Shown: positions 1-8,477, counted from the stretch's first letter. The stretch is DNA of 19,266 bases from DAIPHL01 sp036771375 (GCA_036771375.1 DAIPHL010000023.1:1-19266); one strand, 5' to 3'. Translations and numbers: made by a program. Notes: generated by a model from the letters alone, not told the origin.

Positions 1-2293
1 AATCCGTCAATGGAGACCGTCTGGATGAGTTTGCGCCCGATCCGGGGCACGACGCGATGCGTTCCGGAACGGATCGCGTATAGCCCCGCTTCTTCGCCTC
101 CCGAGCGCTCTCCTCCAGGTAGGACTTGACCCTCGGAAGCACGGAGAAGTACCGTTCCACCATCTCCGCCGCGCGCACTCTTCCGATCCCCATGCGAAGA
201 GCCAGACCGTGCGCCCCCATGCCGTAGAGCAGACCGAAGTTCACCGTCTTGGCGAAGCGTCTTTGCTCCGGCGTGATCTGCCCCGGATCGAGGCCAAAGA
301 CCCACGACGCCGTCTCCAGGTGGATGTCGAGGCCCTTCGAAAAGGCGTCGAGCAGGCGCTCCTCGCCGGAGAGGTGCGCCAACACACGAAGTTCTATCTG
401 GGAGTAATCCGCGCCGACGAAAACCCGCGAGGGATCTCCCGTGCCGATCGCCCCTCTGAAGGCCTCCGCCCAACTTCCGAAGACCGGCAGATTCTGGACG
501 TTGGGGTCCCTGCTCGCAAGGCGTCCCGTGCCAGTCACGGAGTGCAGAAAGGTCGAATGAACCCTTCCGTCGGCCGATTCGGCGGCGTATTTCAAAAAGG
601 GATGGACGAAACCGGAGGACATCTTGGAGCACTCGCGATACTCCAACATCATGGCCGGGATCTCCCCCAGCGACTCCGGCAGGCGCGCCAGCTCCTCCAA
701 GACGCTCACGTCGGTGGAATACCCGGTCTTCGTCCTCTTGATCACGGGCAGATGCAGCTTGTCGAACAGAAGCTCCCCCAGCTGTTTCGGAGAATTCAGA
801 TTGATCTCCCCTCCGGCGGCCGAAAAGATCCGCTTCTCTATCTCGACGAGCCGCGTTCGAAGCGCCTCGTCCAGACGTTCCAGCGCATCCCGATCCACGT
901 GCAGGCCCCGCTCCTGCAGATCCAGCAGCGCCGGCGTAAGCGGCGCGTCGATCTCGCGCATGATTCTGTCCATATCTTCGACGAACTCGCTTCTCCGGTA
1001 CTCCCTCCACTGCGCCAAAATCTCCGCAGCCAAGAGCTCCCCTCCGAAAAGCCCGCGCTCCATCGAATGCCCCGGAGCGTCCGGATGCAGAAAATAATGG
1101 GCGAGCTCGACGTCCCAGACGTTGGCGGGATGTGAGCGCAAGGCCCCGACCCGTTCGCACCAGCGCCTGTAATCCGCGAGGACGAGCCGGTTTTGTCGGG
1201 TCCAGGAGGACAGCCCGTCGAAATCCGATTCCGAAAGAGGCGCCCACCGGCCGTCGGGCGCCAACAGGACATCGGGGTTCTCCGAGAGGACGAGAAGATC
1301 CTCTCGAAGCAGCGCCTCCAGCGAAGCCCTTTCGAGCTTCGAGGGCGCGTCCTCCGTCGAAACCACTCCCGGCTCCGCGCCGGAGACATCCCTCGACCCG
1401 TCGGAGAGGAAAGACGCGGCGAGCCCCAGGCGCTCCATCAATTTTTTCAGGCCGAGCCGGGTACAGATGGAGACGAGCGCCTCTTCATCCATGCCCCGGA
1501 GCTCCAGAAGAGACGTCGCGATCGCCTCCACGTCCGTCGGGAGGACCAGCCGATGGCTCAGATACGCAAAGTCGCGTCCCCTGGAGAGAAGCGCGCGTCT
1601 TTTCTCCGGCATCGCGTCGAGCGAACCATAGATGCCGTCGAGCGAGCCGAACTCCTTCAACAACAGCCTCGCGGTCTTGTCCCCGATGCCCGGAACGCCG
1701 GGGATGTTGTCGACCGCGTCTCCGCAAAGCGCCAGATAGTCCGCCATCCGCTCCGGGGGGAAGCCGTACTCCTCCGTGAACGAGGCGACATCGTAGCGCT
1801 TCGTCTGTTTCACGCCTCCCAGAGGTCGAAGCATCGTCACGCCGTCCCTGAGCAGTTGGAAGAGGTCCTTGTCCGCCGAGAGGATGACCACGTCCATCCC
1901 TTCGCCGCTCGCGTTCCTCGCGGTGGACGCGATGAGGTCGTCCGCCTCCGAGCCCTCCTTTACGAAGACGGGAAAGCCGAGCGCCTCCGTGATCTTCATG
2001 ATGATCGGCAGTTGGCGTTTGAAGGCGTCCGGCGTCGGCCTGCGCCCCTCCTTATACGCGGCGAAGACCGCGTCCCGTTCCGTCGGGCCCTTGGGATCGA
2101 AAAAGATCCCCGCTCCGTCGGGCCGGCACTCCTCCGCGACCCGCAGCAACATGTTGACGAATCCGAGGACGGCATTCGTCGGGGTGCCGTCGGGCGCCGT
2201 CATCTCCGGCAGCGCATAGAAGGCCCGGAACGCGAGCCCGTGCCCGTCGACCAGCAAAACCTTTCTCTTCTCGGAAAAACCGTCGTCTTTCAT
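1..2293 (-). CDS. polA: DNA polymerase I (partial at left edge, probable frameshift near 65-70)
   Basis: This is family A DNA polymerase, which fills gaps and removes primers in replication and repair. The ATG at 2291-2293 follows a GGAGGGG ribosome site 7 nt upstream. The N-terminal 5'-nuclease has LLVDGHGLAFRAFYAL, SEADDLIAS, SADKDLFQL and a helix-hairpin-helix stretch GDAVDNIPGVPGIGDKTA (about residues 190-205). The middle region (about 300-420) shows no acidic DxE motif, so proofreading is probably absent. Polymerase motif A is ADYSQIELRVLAHLSGE (from residue 628), and the fingers O-helix is RRFAKTVNFGLLYG (678-691). After GYTRSV (codon 742, positions 68-70) the frame becomes unlike PolA, whereas shifting frame gives GTHRVVPRIGRKLIQ, a plausible continuation of the usual FGRRR region. 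One missing base near 65-70 would explain this. The rest, including motif C, lies outside the window. Family assignment is certain; the frameshift is an inference. Confidence 0.93.
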   Translation of the reverse strand, partial: MKDDGFSEKRKVLLVDGHGLAFRAFYALPEMTAPDGTPTNAVLGFVNMLLRVAEECRPDGAGIFFDPKGPTERDAVFAAYKEGRRPTPDAFKRQLPIIMKITEALGFPVFVKEGSEADDLIASTARNASGEGMDVVILSADKDLFQLLRDGVTMLRPLGGVKQTKRYDVASFTEEYGFPPERMADYLALCGDAVDNIPGVPGIGDKTARLLLKEFGSLDGIYGSLDAMPEKRRALLSRGRDFAYLSHRLVLPTDVEAIATSLLELRGMDEEALVSICTRLGLKKLMERLGLAASFLSDGSRDVSGAEPGVVSTEDAPSKLERASLEALLREDLLVLSENPDVLLAPDGRWAPLSESDFDGLSSWTRQNRLVLADYRRWCERVGALRSHPANVWDVELAHYFLHPDAPGHSMERGLFGGELLAAEILAQWREYRRSEFVEDMDRIMREIDAPLTPALLDLQERGLHVDRDALERLDEALRTRLVEIEKRIFSAAGGEINLNSPKQLGELLFDKLHLPVIKRTKTGYSTDVSVLEELARLPESLGEIPAMMLEYRECSKMSSGFVHPFLKYAAESADGRVHSTFLHSVTGTGRLASRDPNVQNLPVFGSWAEAFRGAIGTGDPSRVFVGADYSQIELRVLAHLSGEERLLDAFSKGLDIHLETASWVFGLDPGQITPEQRRFAKTVNFGLLYGMGAHGLALRMGIGRVRAAEMVERYFSVLPRVKSYLEESAREAKKRGYTRSVPERIASCPGSGANSSRRSPLTD

Positions 2294-2423
2294 CCGTCGA
2301 CCCCTCCGCCGTCTTTATGCTGTATAATTCGACATTGTCGATATCCGTTTTCGCGACGCGCCTCGTTCGCATATTGATTATAATTATAGAGGATAAAAGG
2401 CGTTTGCCGGGAGGTTCAGTGCA
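2294..2423. promoter_or_regulatory. Divergent polA/gltX intergenic promoter region
   Basis: This 130-bp region separates the start codons of polA (minus) and gltX (plus), so both promoters should lie here. It is much more AT-rich than its surroundings. TATAAT occurs on the plus strand at 2323-2328 and 2379-2384, and the symmetrical ATTATAATTATA around 2377-2388 also reads TATAAT on the minus strand. I could not pair any of these with a convincing -35 box, so individual promoter assignments are uncertain. The gltX ribosome site GGGAGG lies at 2409-2414. Confidence 0.45.
2329..2341. repeat. Short perfect inverted repeat, operator-like
   Basis: TCGACA-T-TGTCGA is a perfect palindrome with 6-bp arms and a 1-bp centre, about 40-50 bp upstream of the polA start and overlapping the last bases of a TATAAT box. 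The position would suit a repressor site acting on one or both divergent genes. It does not match the SOS box consensus forms I know (GAAC-N4-GTTC or CTGT-N8-ACAG). It could be chance; no regulator is identified. Confidence 0.25.
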
Positions 2424-3767
2424 ATGTCCAAACACGAAGAGGTAAGAGTACGATTCGCGCCCAGCCCTACCGGTGCGCTGCACATAGGAGGCGCACACAC
2501 CGCCCTTTTCAACTGGCTTTGGGCGAGGCACAACGGAGGGAAGTTCGTCCTGCGGGTGGAGGACACCGACAGGGAGAGATCCACTCCCGAATACGAACGG
2601 ACGATCATGGACGGCATGCGTTGGCTCGGCCTCGACTGGGACGAGGGACCGGACTGCGGCGGCGCGTATGGCCCCTACCGCCAGTCCGAACGCATGGACC
2701 TCTACACCATGTACGCAGAGGAGCTGTTGGACAAGGGGCTCGCCTACAGAGACGGCCTCGCCGTCCTCTTCCGGGTGCCGCACGGCATCACGCTTCGCAT
2801 CGACGACATGATCTACGGCAGAATCGACATCCAGAGCGAAAAGGCCTCGGTCAACCCGGACGGTTCGGTCAAGGACATCGTCATCATCAAAAGCGACGGC
2901 ATGCCGACCTACAACTACGCCGTGGTCGTCGACGACCACACCATGGACATCACCTGCGTGATACGGGGAGAGGACCACATCTCGAACACGCCGAAACAAA
3001 TCCTGCTCTTCCAGGCCCTGGGCTGGAAGCTGCCGAAGTTCGCCCACCTTCCGATGATCCTCGGCAAGGACAAGAAAAAACTCTCGAAACGCCACGGTGC
3101 CACGAGCGTGTTCGAATATCACGACATGGGCTATCTGCCGGACTCCGTGTTCAATTTTCTGGCCCTGCTGGGTTGGTCCCCGAGCGACGACGTCGAAATA
3201 TTCGACCGGAAGCTCGCGCTGGAGACGTTCGACCTGACGAAGGTCGTCAAAAAAGCCGCCGTCTTCGACATCGACAAGCTCAACTACGTCAACCAGGAAC
3301 ACCTGAAGAGAATGCCCGCCCCGCAAAAGAGGGCGATCATCACTCCGTTCTGGACGTCTCTGGGGCTCTCGCCCGAAAAACATTCGGGCCGATATCTCGA
3401 AGACGCCCTCTCCCTCATGGGCGGACGGGGAAAAACCACCAAAGAGCTCGCCGAATACAGCGATTATTTCATCGACTTCGCCCCCGTCAAAGCGAGATAC
3501 GACGCCGGCGACGTCGCCCCGGAACGCCTGCCCACGCTCAAAAAATTCTTCGCCGCCCTTCTGGACTCCGCCGAATGGGACGCAAGCGCGATGGAGGCCT
3601 TCTCCCGCCGGTGGTGCGAGGAAAACGACGTCGCCTTGAAGGAGATCGCCATGCCGCTGCGATGGGCACTCACCGGACGCAAGGTCAGTCCCGGCGTCTT
3701 CGAGGTCGCCGAACTTCTCGGCCGCGACGAGTGCCGAACCAGGCTCGCCCACTATCGTTTCGTGTAG
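2424..3767 (+). CDS. gltX: Glutamyl-tRNA synthetase, unusually short (in-frame gap in the connective region)
   Basis: This class I aminoacyl-tRNA synthetase charges tRNA-Glu (or tRNA-Gln in indirect pathways) with glutamate in the cytoplasm. The ATG at 2424 follows GGGAGG with 9 nt spacing. The catalytic Rossmann fold shows the HIGH-type motif PSPTGALHIGG (residues 14-23), VEDTDRERS, the TYNYAVVVDD segment and the KMSKS-type motif KLSKRHG (219-225), followed by the all-alpha anticodon-binding half. At 447 residues it is shorter than the usual 465-500. The shortfall sits between AYR (107-109) and the RFRVP-like segment LFRVPHG (115-121), where the family normally has about 35-45 residues including the CxC...C zinc-loop region. 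The reading frame is kept across the gap. It is convergent with the downstream minus-strand peptidase. Family certain; whether the shortened protein is functional is unknown. Confidence 0.95.
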   Translation: MSKHEEVRVRFAPSPTGALHIGGAHTALFNWLWARHNGGKFVLRVEDTDRERSTPEYERTIMDGMRWLGLDWDEGPDCGGAYGPYRQSERMDLYTMYAEELLDKGLAYRDGLAVLFRVPHGITLRIDDMIYGRIDIQSEKASVNPDGSVKDIVIIKSDGMPTYNYAVVVDDHTMDITCVIRGEDHISNTPKQILLFQALGWKLPKFAHLPMILGKDKKKLSKRHGATSVFEYHDMGYLPDSVFNFLALLGWSPSDDVEIFDRKLALETFDLTKVVKKAAVFDIDKLNYVNQEHLKRMPAPQKRAIITPFWTSLGLSPEKHSGRYLEDALSLMGGRGKTTKELAEYSDYFIDFAPVKARYDAGDVAPERLPTLKKFFAALLDSAEWDASAMEAFSRRWCEENDVALKEIAMPLRWALTGRKVSPGVFEVAELLGRDECRTRLAHYRFV

Positions 3768-3820
3768 ACTCGCTCCCGTAGAACGACGCGTCCGGCTTTC
3801 AGAAGACGAGGGGAAGGATC

Positions 3821-3837
3821 GGGGAGCGCGGCTCCCC
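3821..3837 (+). terminator. Hairpin downstream of gltX, possible terminator
   Basis: GGGGAGC-GCG-GCTCCCC forms a perfect 7-bp GC-rich stem with a 3-nt loop, 53 nt after the gltX stop. No run of T follows on either strand, so it is at best a non-canonical terminator or a 3'-end protective hairpin. Confidence 0.35.
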
Positions 3838-3961
3838 GGCAGGGCGTTGCGTGAAAAATAAAACCACGGAGAAAAACCGGGGGGCCTGACGCGAAAAGGC
3901 GAGGACGTAGAGCATTTGCGGTCCCATCGCACATCGTCCGTAAACACGCATCACGGAGCCG

Positions 3962-3983
3962 GACGGGCGAACCCGCCCCCGTC
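3962..3983 (-). terminator. Hairpin directly after the peptidase stop, possible terminator
   Basis: On the minus strand GAC-gg-GGGCG pairs with CGCCC-GTC around a GGTT loop, an 8-bp stem with a 2-nt bulge, starting 7 nt after the TGA at 3991-3993. It lacks a U tract. The position at the end of the ten-gene minus block makes an end-of-operon role plausible. Confidence 0.35.
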
Positions 3984-3990
3984 GGAGAGT

Positions 3991-6456
3991 TCAGGCTCTG
4001 CGGTTTGAGCGGAAGAGTCTCGAGAAACCGCCTCGAACCTTGCGTCCGCCGCCCTTCAGGAGCACGAAAAACGGAACCAGAAGGAAGAGCGGAGAAGATT
4101 CGTGCGTCGAAAGGCAGGTTCCGCCGGGCGCCCCGGCCGCCACGATCGTCACGTTTCCGCCGGAATCGATGTAGCGGGAGTCGACCACGACCTCGGGAAT
4201 CCCCTCCCGTTCGACGACCTCCGCGGGCTCGAACCGGTCATGGCTCGGATCGTACAGCGACCACTTTCGAAGACGCACGCCGCCCCTCCTTCGGGGAAGC
4301 GTCATGCGAAACGAACTCGGAAGCCTCTTCGTATACGGTTCCTCGACGGAAAAGGAGTAGGCGAAGACGGCGCTCCGAGACCCTCGGATCCCGGAGGGAA
4401 AGACCGGACGGGCACGGGCCACGAACGCGTCCGCGATGATCGGGATCTCGGCCGTCATGTCGTGCGCCGGCAACGACACGGGTTTCATCAGGCGATAGAC
4501 GGGATACTCCTCTCCGACAACAAACGGGATGAAGCCGGACGTCTCTTTCTTCCCCTCCTCGAGCGAATACCAGTAATTCGCCAGGTTCCTGTTCGCCATG
4601 GGTTCGACGGCGAGAGCGGCGAGGACCGCCGAGGGCTGGGCCATGCGAAAGAGGTAGGCACCCCGCGGAAGGACGACTTTTTTCACATGCCTGGATACGC
4701 CCGCGATGGCGTGGGTGAGGATCGGGTTCAGAGGAAAGTAGTCGCCGCTTCTCGTCTCATAGGAGAGGACAGGGTCGCTCGCTTCGGCGACCGAGTCCAC
4801 CCTGTAGGCCTCGACCTCGCACGTTACGGGTTCCTCGAGACAACTCACGGTGACACCGGTCAGCGCGAGCCGGCCCGCGATGGCGAGGTCGGTCGCGGCA
4901 TCCGCGGAGACGACGTACGCATAAGGACGTTTCACCGACATGACCGAGGTCAGTTCGAAGTTACGATACAATGTGTCGATCGGAACGGTTTTCGAAAAGA
5001 ACGCCTCCCTGGCGGCGTCGAGCACGAGAACCGGCAGGCGGCCGTTTTTCTCCTCCCCCTGTCTCGTCCAGAGGACGAGATCGTCCGATTCCAAGGACCT
5101 CTCCCCCATACCGGACAAGGCGTTCGCCCCGTCCGCCACCACGGCCCTGAAGAACTTCGCTTTCGCGGCGACCTGTTCGAGCAGGGACATTCCCGCGAGA
5201 TAGTGCGCATGGACCCTCGTTCCGAAGTTGGTGAGGACTTTCGGGGACCGGGCCTCGAAGAGCAGGGTGACCGACGGGGCGAGGCTCATGGCCGAGTCGA
5301 AGATACACTCGTCCGGAGGGCCCTCCATCAGACGGTTCGGATGCGTGATCCAACCACGGACCCGCTTTCCTCGGTAAATCACCTCGGCCGACGTCACGAT
5401 CTCCTCGTAACCGGGCACCATGAAGGCCTCGTACACATAGGGAGAGGTCCTCAGACCCGACCGCTCCAACGCCGAGGCGACGGCTCTTTCGAGCATCCGC
5501 GCCGCATCCGTCACCCCCTTTGGGACGTTGCAGGGATGCGCGACGAGGACCGCGACGTCGGAATCCGGGTAATACCGATACCCGATCATACGTCCGTCGG
5601 GAGCGTACTCCGCGGACCCTTCCAGCAGATAGCCCATCTCGTGGAAATCGGCCGTGACCTCCGGCCTGTACAGCGTGAGCATGTTGCGAACCGCTCTCGT
5701 GACCGGAGAAAGGGTCGCGATCGCGTCCCGATTCTGGTCCAAATCGACGAACGCGGGAGCCGTCGTGTTCGTACCCCGTTGGTTGCGCCACGCTCCATCC
5801 ACGTTCAACCGCGGGATCATGATCACGGAGATTCGATCGAGCAGAGCGCCCCTGTTCTCCGAAAGATCACGCGCGATCGCGAGCATCGCGTCGGCACCGC
5901 TCGCCTCGTCCCCGTGAATCTGTCCCTGAAGATAGACCACGGGCTTGCCGAGGGCACGCAACTCCTCGGCGTCAAAGCGCGGGGGCCTGCTGAAGACGAG
6001 CAACGGGAGATCGAAGACCGCCTCGACCTGCCCTTCGGCGGAGTACGAAGGAAAGCGTCCGAGCGATCTCATGCGCATGTACGCCGTCGGCAGCTCCTTC
6101 AGATAGGCCACGAGCTCTTCATTGCTGGTAAAACGGGCCCGAACGCCCTGCTCGTCGGAGGCGAGCAGGGCCGCTCGAGCGTCCGGCCGCTCGTCCACGA
6201 CCGAGCGCATCCGGTCCAGCGTGGGCGTCGACGGGAGGACAGCCGGAACCTTTTCGTCAAAGTGCCTCTTGACGACGTCAGGATAGTAAAACTTCGCAAG
6301 TCCGCCTTCGGAGACGATGTTGTATCCGCCGTAGGGGACGGCCGGAGGGTCGGCGAAGAGAACGGAAACGGGAAGGAAGAAAAGAAGACAGACCGCAAGA
6401 GCGGCGAACGTTTTCTTCCTCCGTCGAGGCCTGTGCCGGAGCCTGGACGAGGTCAT
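3991..6456 (-). CDS. Secreted M14-type zinc carboxypeptidase family protein with possible sorting tail
   Basis: This is a predicted exported metallopeptidase of 821 residues. The start chosen is the ATG at 6454-6456, whose TGA-overlapping ATGA with recG implies translational coupling; the frame stays open further upstream only as a shadow of recG. A basic N-terminus (RLRHRPRRRKK) and hydrophobic stretch (about 17-35) form a signal peptide. The M14 features are QIHGDEASG (H181, E184 as zinc ligands), LNVDGAWRNQRG (R224/N225, substrate carboxylate pocket), ADFHEMG (H272, third ligand) and LLFEARS (E401, candidate catalytic Glu). The long C-terminal half (about 420-775) is not recognised. The end reads GGTC (Cys 781), then hydrophobic PLFLLVPFFVLL, then Arg/Lys-rich residues, resembling a variant Synerg-CTERM tail. 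The substrate is unknown; peptidoglycan peptides or dietary/host peptides are both possible. Family confidence is high, substrate not inferable. Confidence 0.85.
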   Translation of the reverse strand: MTSSRLRHRPRRRKKTFAALAVCLLFFLPVSVLFADPPAVPYGGYNIVSEGGLAKFYYPDVVKRHFDEKVPAVLPSTPTLDRMRSVVDERPDARAALLASDEQGVRARFTSNEELVAYLKELPTAYMRMRSLGRFPSYSAEGQVEAVFDLPLLVFSRPPRFDAEELRALGKPVVYLQGQIHGDEASGADAMLAIARDLSENRGALLDRISVIMIPRLNVDGAWRNQRGTNTTAPAFVDLDQNRDAIATLSPVTRAVRNMLTLYRPEVTADFHEMGYLLEGSAEYAPDGRMIGYRYYPDSDVAVLVAHPCNVPKGVTDAARMLERAVASALERSGLRTSPYVYEAFMVPGYEEIVTSAEVIYRGKRVRGWITHPNRLMEGPPDECIFDSAMSLAPSVTLLFEARSPKVLTNFGTRVHAHYLAGMSLLEQVAAKAKFFRAVVADGANALSGMGERSLESDDLVLWTRQGEEKNGRLPVLVLDAAREAFFSKTVPIDTLYRNFELTSVMSVKRPYAYVVSADAATDLAIAGRLALTGVTVSCLEEPVTCEVEAYRVDSVAEASDPVLSYETRSGDYFPLNPILTHAIAGVSRHVKKVVLPRGAYLFRMAQPSAVLAALAVEPMANRNLANYWYSLEEGKKETSGFIPFVVGEEYPVYRLMKPVSLPAHDMTAEIPIIADAFVARARPVFPSGIRGSRSAVFAYSFSVEEPYTKRLPSSFRMTLPRRRGGVRLRKWSLYDPSHDRFEPAEVVEREGIPEVVVDSRYIDSGGNVTIVAAGAPGGTCLSTHESSPLFLLVPFFVLLKGGGRKVRGGFSRLFRSNRRA

Positions 6457-8477
6457 CCTTCGCACGCTCCGCCGCCTGCAGGGGCACCATCCCCGAACAT
6501 CTCGGCGGCATCGCGAACGGCAAGCCGCATCACATCGGCATCGCGGCGGACATCCGCGACGCGGAAGGAGAGTTCCCCGTGCTGGCGAAACCCGGCGATC
6601 TCTCCGGGACCTCTCATCTCGAGATCCTTCTCGGCGATGGCAAATCCGTCGCTGCACTCCTTCAACACGGCGAGCCTCCGATTTCCCCGGATGTTGGCGG
6701 CCCTGTCCAGAAGGATGCAGATGCCGGGCGCTTCGCCGCGACCGACCCGACCGCGCAACTGATGAAGCTGGGAGAGTCCGAACCCCGAGGCGGACTCCAC
6801 CACGATGAGATTCGCCTCGGGCACGTCGATCCCCACCTCGATCACCGTCGTGGAGACGAGAACGTCGCATTCGCCGGAGGCGAAGCGAGCGACGGACGCA
6901 CGCTTTTCCTCCGCGGACAGCCTGCCGTGCAGCGTTTCGACGCGTACCCCGCGAAGGGTTTTCCTCATATGGGAGGCTCTCGAAAGGACGGATTCGTCCC
7001 CCGAAGCCCCTTCTTCCCCTCTCTTTTCGTCTCCGATATACGGGCAGACCCAGTAACAGCGCCCGCCGGAAGCGACTCTCTCCTCGAGGAAGGCATACAG
7101 TTCGTCGATGTGATTGTCGCTTACGATCTTCGTCGTCACCGGTTTTCTGGAGCTCGGAAGCTCCGCGATCACCGTGCTGTCGATCTCACCGTAAAGCGCC
7201 ATACAGAGCGTCCGTGGGATCGGCGTTGCGCTCATGGCGAGAAGATGAGGCGTCCTCCCCTTGTCCGCCATTCGTTCGCGTTGGGCCACACCGAAGCGAT
7301 GTTGCTCGTCGATCACGACCAGCCCCAGACGGTCGAAGGAAAGCCACTCTTCGAGGAGTGCATGGGTTCCGACGACGACGTCGACCTCGCCGTCCTCCAG
7401 GGCGCGTCGGAGGGAGGCTCGCGCCTTCTCGCTCATCCCACCGAGGACCTCGGCGCAGCGCACACCCACGGGAGAGAGGTGTCTTTCACACGCGCGACGA
7501 AACTGTCCCGAGAGGACGGTGGTCGGGACCAGGACCGCCGCGCGGAAACCGGCGCCCACGGCTTGCGCGAGAGCGCCCAGGGCGACGATCGTCTTGCCGC
7601 ACCCCACATCCCCCTGAAGCAGCCGCCGCATCGGGCGGGAACGGGAGAGATCCTCGGCGATCTCGGCGACCGCGCGCCTCTGAGCGTCCGTCGGCTCGAA
7701 CGGCAACGCCTCCATGAAACGCCGACGCATTGCACCTCCCCGGGCGAGGTTCGGGGATTCCAGCGCAAACACACGTTTTCGAAGCGCCCAGAGCGCTTTC
7801 TGTAATTCGAAGAACTCCTGATAGGCCAGTCTTTTTTCGGATCGTTCGATCTCCTCCTGGCAGGAAGGGATGTGTATCCCCTTTAGAGCCTCATCAAGAG
7901 ACGGAAAGGAATATTTCTTCAAAAGCGCCTCCGGCAGGGGATCGCAAAGGACGAGGGAGTCCGAGGTCACGCAGGAGCGGATGAGCGATGCGAGGGTTTT
8001 TCTCGCGAGCCCGGCCGTCGTCGGGTAGATGGGCACGATTCGGTCCCAACCGGGCGGTGGCGTTCCATTCTCGGAGCAGAGCGTATATTCGGGGCTCGGG
8101 AACACGTACTCGCCGTCCCGTTTCACGGGCCGGCCGTAGAGAAGCACCTTTCGCCCCTCCGACAACCCCAAAAGGGCGTTGCGTGCACCGAAGACGACAA
8201 CCCCCACGGAAGCGGTGCCGTCATCCAGGTCGAAGGCGGCGGCGAATACGTTCCTTCGCCTCGTCGGGCGAATCCGCAGGGATCCCACGATTCCTCCGGC
8301 CACAGACGGCCCCTCTCCGGAGATCTCCGCGAGAGGAGTGACGAAACGCCTGTCCTCGTACCGAAACGGCATATGATGGAGGAGATCTCCGACGCTTGTG
8401 ATTCCGACACGGGACAGGGCGTCGGCTCTCGCGGGGCCGACGCCCGAAAGCGTTTTTACGGAATCGGAGAGGAGCAA
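6453..8477 (-). CDS. recG: ATP-dependent DNA helicase RecG
   Basis: RecG is a branch-migrating helicase that regresses stalled replication forks and processes recombination intermediates. The 674-residue length is normal. The N-terminal wedge begins with a helix-hairpin-helix-like VKTLSGVGPARADALSRVGI and the MPFRYEDRR signature. The superfamily 2 motor has Walker A GDVGCGKT (289-296), DEQH (390-393), MSATPIPRTL, and the RecG/Mfd-type GRVGRG and FRQHGELSF segments near the end. The start is taken as TTG at 8475-8477, because the only upstream in-frame codons before a TAA offer no usual start; a GGGCGG about 14 nt upstream is a weak ribosome site. It lies 33 nt after divIVA and overlaps the peptidase start by 4 nt (ATGA). 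Very sure of identity; the start is somewhat uncertain. Confidence 0.95.
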   Translation of the reverse strand: MLLSDSVKTLSGVGPARADALSRVGITSVGDLLHHMPFRYEDRRFVTPLAEISGEGPSVAGGIVGSLRIRPTRRRNVFAAAFDLDDGTASVGVVVFGARNALLGLSEGRKVLLYGRPVKRDGEYVFPSPEYTLCSENGTPPPGWDRIVPIYPTTAGLARKTLASLIRSCVTSDSLVLCDPLPEALLKKYSFPSLDEALKGIHIPSCQEEIERSEKRLAYQEFFELQKALWALRKRVFALESPNLARGGAMRRRFMEALPFEPTDAQRRAVAEIAEDLSRSRPMRRLLQGDVGCGKTIVALGALAQAVGAGFRAAVLVPTTVLSGQFRRACERHLSPVGVRCAEVLGGMSEKARASLRRALEDGEVDVVVGTHALLEEWLSFDRLGLVVIDEQHRFGVAQRERMADKGRTPHLLAMSATPIPRTLCMALYGEIDSTVIAELPSSRKPVTTKIVSDNHIDELYAFLEERVASGGRCYWVCPYIGDEKRGEEGASGDESVLSRASHMRKTLRGVRVETLHGRLSAEEKRASVARFASGECDVLVSTTVIEVGIDVPEANLIVVESASGFGLSQLHQLRGRVGRGEAPGICILLDRAANIRGNRRLAVLKECSDGFAIAEKDLEMRGPGEIAGFRQHGELSFRVADVRRDADVMRLAVRDAAEMFGDGAPAGGGACEG

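Larger units (their letters stand above)
3768..3990. other. Convergent intergenic region gltX / peptidase
   Basis: These 223 bp lie between two genes that face each other, so termination from both sides is expected. No credible gene was found. It contains a perfect 7-bp hairpin (3821-3837) and an interrupted hairpin next to the peptidase stop (3962-3983), described separately. Neither has a real U tract. Confidence 0.5.

Noticed and set aside
2052..3947. 631-codon minus-strand open frame opposite gltX
   Set aside because: It is antisense to gltX and ends inside polA in a different frame. The GluRS signatures on the plus strand explain this region.
4102..6762. Very long open frame on the plus strand (886 codons) opposite the M14 peptidase
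   Set aside because: The translation is Arg/His/Asp/Gly-rich low-meaning sequence with no family match and no ribosome site; it is the antisense shadow of a GC-rich gene with clear M14 motifs.
6457..6870. N-terminal extension of the peptidase frame into recG
   Set aside because: It is Arg-rich shadow of recG; the ATG at 6456 overlapping the recG stop precedes a clear signal peptide.
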